A DNA stretch of 64,000 bases, from assembly GCF_000150275.1 (NCBI RefSeq), contig NW_002060949.1:4835193-4899192 (forward strand). Reading direction: 5' to 3'. Position numbers and translations under genes: made by a program. Shown piece by piece: positions 62,367-64,000 of the stretch; position 1 is the stretch's first letter, and the number at the start of each line of letters is the position of its first letter. The stretch comes from Trichoplax adhaerens. Its lineage: Eukaryota > Placozoa > Uniplacotomia > Trichoplacea > Trichoplacidae. A model generated the notes under the pieces. That model did no database searches. It was not told where the DNA came from and was given only the letters and a program-made list of their open reading frames with translations.

Positions 62367-63951
62367 TTAGAATTGCTTCTTGATCAGTCTTTCTAATTTT
62401 TTTATACGACTTGGTTCTTGATGTGGTTGACGTCGATTTGACGATTTGGTAGTAGTAGTAGATGTACTTATTGTGGTAGTAGTGGCAGTTGTTGCCGTAG
62501 CATTGTTTGAACTCTGTTCGCTAGCCGCTGCGTTAGATGGAATATTTGCCTTAAATAAGTCGATGACGCTATGCTGCTCGTTTCGTTTCATTCCCTAACG
62601 TAATTGTTATTAAAATATCTTTAAAATTTTTATCATATCACTAAATGATGTCATAATAATATCTGGTAGAATACATCCATGATTGGGTTTATATTTGCTA
62701 ACCTTCATCTCTAAGACTTTCTGAAAATTTGATACATCATAGTCATTAAGTAAATTGATATAGCTCTCAACAAATCCCATAGCTGGATCTTGTGGTGACA
62801 TAACAACCTGTTATTATTTAAATGTATTGGAATATTTCTTAAGAATTTAGTATAATATTCATCATATGTAAAGCAAACAGTATGCTATTTATAGCATCTT
62901 TATAGACTAATTTTTACATACTTTTAATATCATCTCGGCTTTTGACATGCCTTTCGATATAATTTTGGTGTAACTACCAAAATGAGAATGAATAATCAGT
63001 CGCTATAAAATAAGTAATGAATTACTAAAATATGTCGTAAATATATAAATGTACCTGCTCGATGCTTTACGTGCAGTTAAAGCTCCAATACATGGAAGAT
63101 CTAGTAAAGTTGTCTTTAAAGAATGGGTATCTAACAATAGCTGATAAAACCATAAGCGTAGAATGTTTGTACAAGTACATGTACATGTGCATTAGTAACG
63201 ATACAAGTATAAATGTCCTAATCATATAAATATAACACAAAATACAGTATATCGTTATAATTTAAGAAATATGCTTACCTGCTCTGCTCCAACGGTACTA
63301 ATTGGCTTACACTTATAAATATGGCTAATAAATTTCGGTATGAAAGAACTACAGAAATTCGTGCAGATAAAACGAATTTAGTACAGTATGCTTAGTTTAT
63401 TACAAGTACATTATCTACTGAGCTTACTTTGCGAATTTTATACAAAATTGCGTAAAATATTTCCTTGCAGAGGCCAAATTATCTCTTATTTTCGGTACAA
63501 CTTGGGATAAATGAGAACATATCGATGTCACATAATTACTTTGATCGCCAACAACTTCGACATTTTGCCAGTGCATCTGGATTTTTAAAATGTTGACATT
63601 TTTATTCATACAATAAACAAGTTGGCATAATGAATTGCAGAAAATCAGGTATAACTAGACTGATATCTCGTAACGAATTCGTTTACCTTGATCATAGCAT
63701 TTAAAGCTGGATCACATGCATTATCCAGGTCTTGGACTAATAATTGGATACAATTGGATATGATGCTAAAATTATAAATGAGGGCATAATTGGAAATATG
63801 CCATTACAGTTCAATTATAAGCACTAAGGCAATATCGTTGTTTTATGAAATCAGTTAAAGCTTATTACTTGTGAAATACATCTTGTTCGCTGCTAAAATC
63901 GATTTTTTCAGCCAAAGTTTGATCAATTTTCTCTTTCAGCTTATTCTCTAA
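62367..63951 (-). CDS. VPS53: VPS53, C-terminal part (8 exons, about 283 aa; 5' end outside the window)
   Basis: Exons in transcript order: 63951-63869, 63765-63687, 63576-63428, 63348-63279, 63140-63055, 62973-62922, 62807-62703, 62594-62367; all junctions keep frame. VPS53 is a subunit of the GARP and EARP tethering complexes, which capture endosome-derived vesicles at the trans-Golgi network and recycling endosomes. Family signatures in order: [59 protein letters not shown] then [90 protein letters not shown], and the C-terminal [14 protein letters not shown]. The last exon has an Ala/Ser/Thr-rich low-complexity insert ([18 protein letters not shown]) before the C-terminal basic helix, where the vertebrate protein has a different low-complexity spacer. 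Introns are very short (about 80-115 nt). The N-terminal two thirds of the protein is not in the window. Confidence 0.95.
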
Positions 63952-64000
63952 CTAGGAAAATTGTATCTCTAATTAGATGATTGTAAAGTAGCTTTAGCTA

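Noticed and set aside
1-64000. CRISPR array, bacterial operon or prophage
   Set aside because: No spaced direct-repeat array with unique spacers; genes are intron-bearing and animal-type throughout. The tandem arrays have long degenerate units without spacers.

Overview
The window looks like nuclear DNA of a simple animal, most probably a placozoan (Trichoplax-like). The evidence: the DNA is strongly AT-rich, genes are split by short GT..AG introns, and the recognisable products are metazoan: a GAS2-type cytoskeletal linker, two PGAM5 phosphatases, four SV2-related (SVOP-type) transporters, a rhodopsin-class GPCR and the VPS53 tethering subunit. The species assignment is inference. All splice junctions were derived by eye from homology, reading frame and GT/AG signals; there is no transcript evidence.

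Layout. 0.5-1.1 kb: last exons of an unidentified + strand gene. 5.5-8.3 kb (+): GAS2-like protein, three exons, 735 aa. 10.1-11.5 kb (-): PGAM5 paralogue 1 (306 aa, unusual). 13.6-19.9 kb (-): SVOP-like gene A. 22.3-26.9 kb (-): SVOP-like gene B. 29.0-30.7 kb (+): PGAM5 paralogue 2 (281 aa, canonical). 32.0-39.6 kb (-): SVOP-like gene C, divergent. 43.2-49.3 kb (+): SVOP-like gene D. 49.3-59.9 kb: a gene-poor stretch with degenerate tandem repeats and LTRs. 59.9-61.1 kb (+): single-exon class A GPCR with one reading-frame break. 62.4-64 kb (-): the C-terminal eight exons of VPS53, which continues beyond the window.

How the genes relate. The four transporters have the same 16-exon plan with the same intron phases, and most internal exons have identical lengths, so they are a local duplication family. 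The two PGAM5 genes also share intron positions and have second and third exons of identical length (134 and 151 nt). Transporters and PGAM5 genes are interleaved over about 40 kb. I see no sign that they form one pathway; the simplest reading is repeated local duplication followed by divergence (gene C loses the TM1 aspartate, PGAM5-1 loses an active-site arginine).

Mobile and repeated DNA. Two near-identical 633-bp solo LTRs in opposite orientation, each with a perfect 5-bp target duplication, lie at 41.1 and 50.4 kb. An older LTR-like copy is at 57.1 kb and a 261-bp MITE with 31-bp inverted ends at 34.1 kb. A 24-bp minisatellite (27.8-28.2 kb) is open in two frames. Several introns and spacers hold tandem arrays with 130-290 bp units. 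I found no tRNA, rRNA or CRISPR array.
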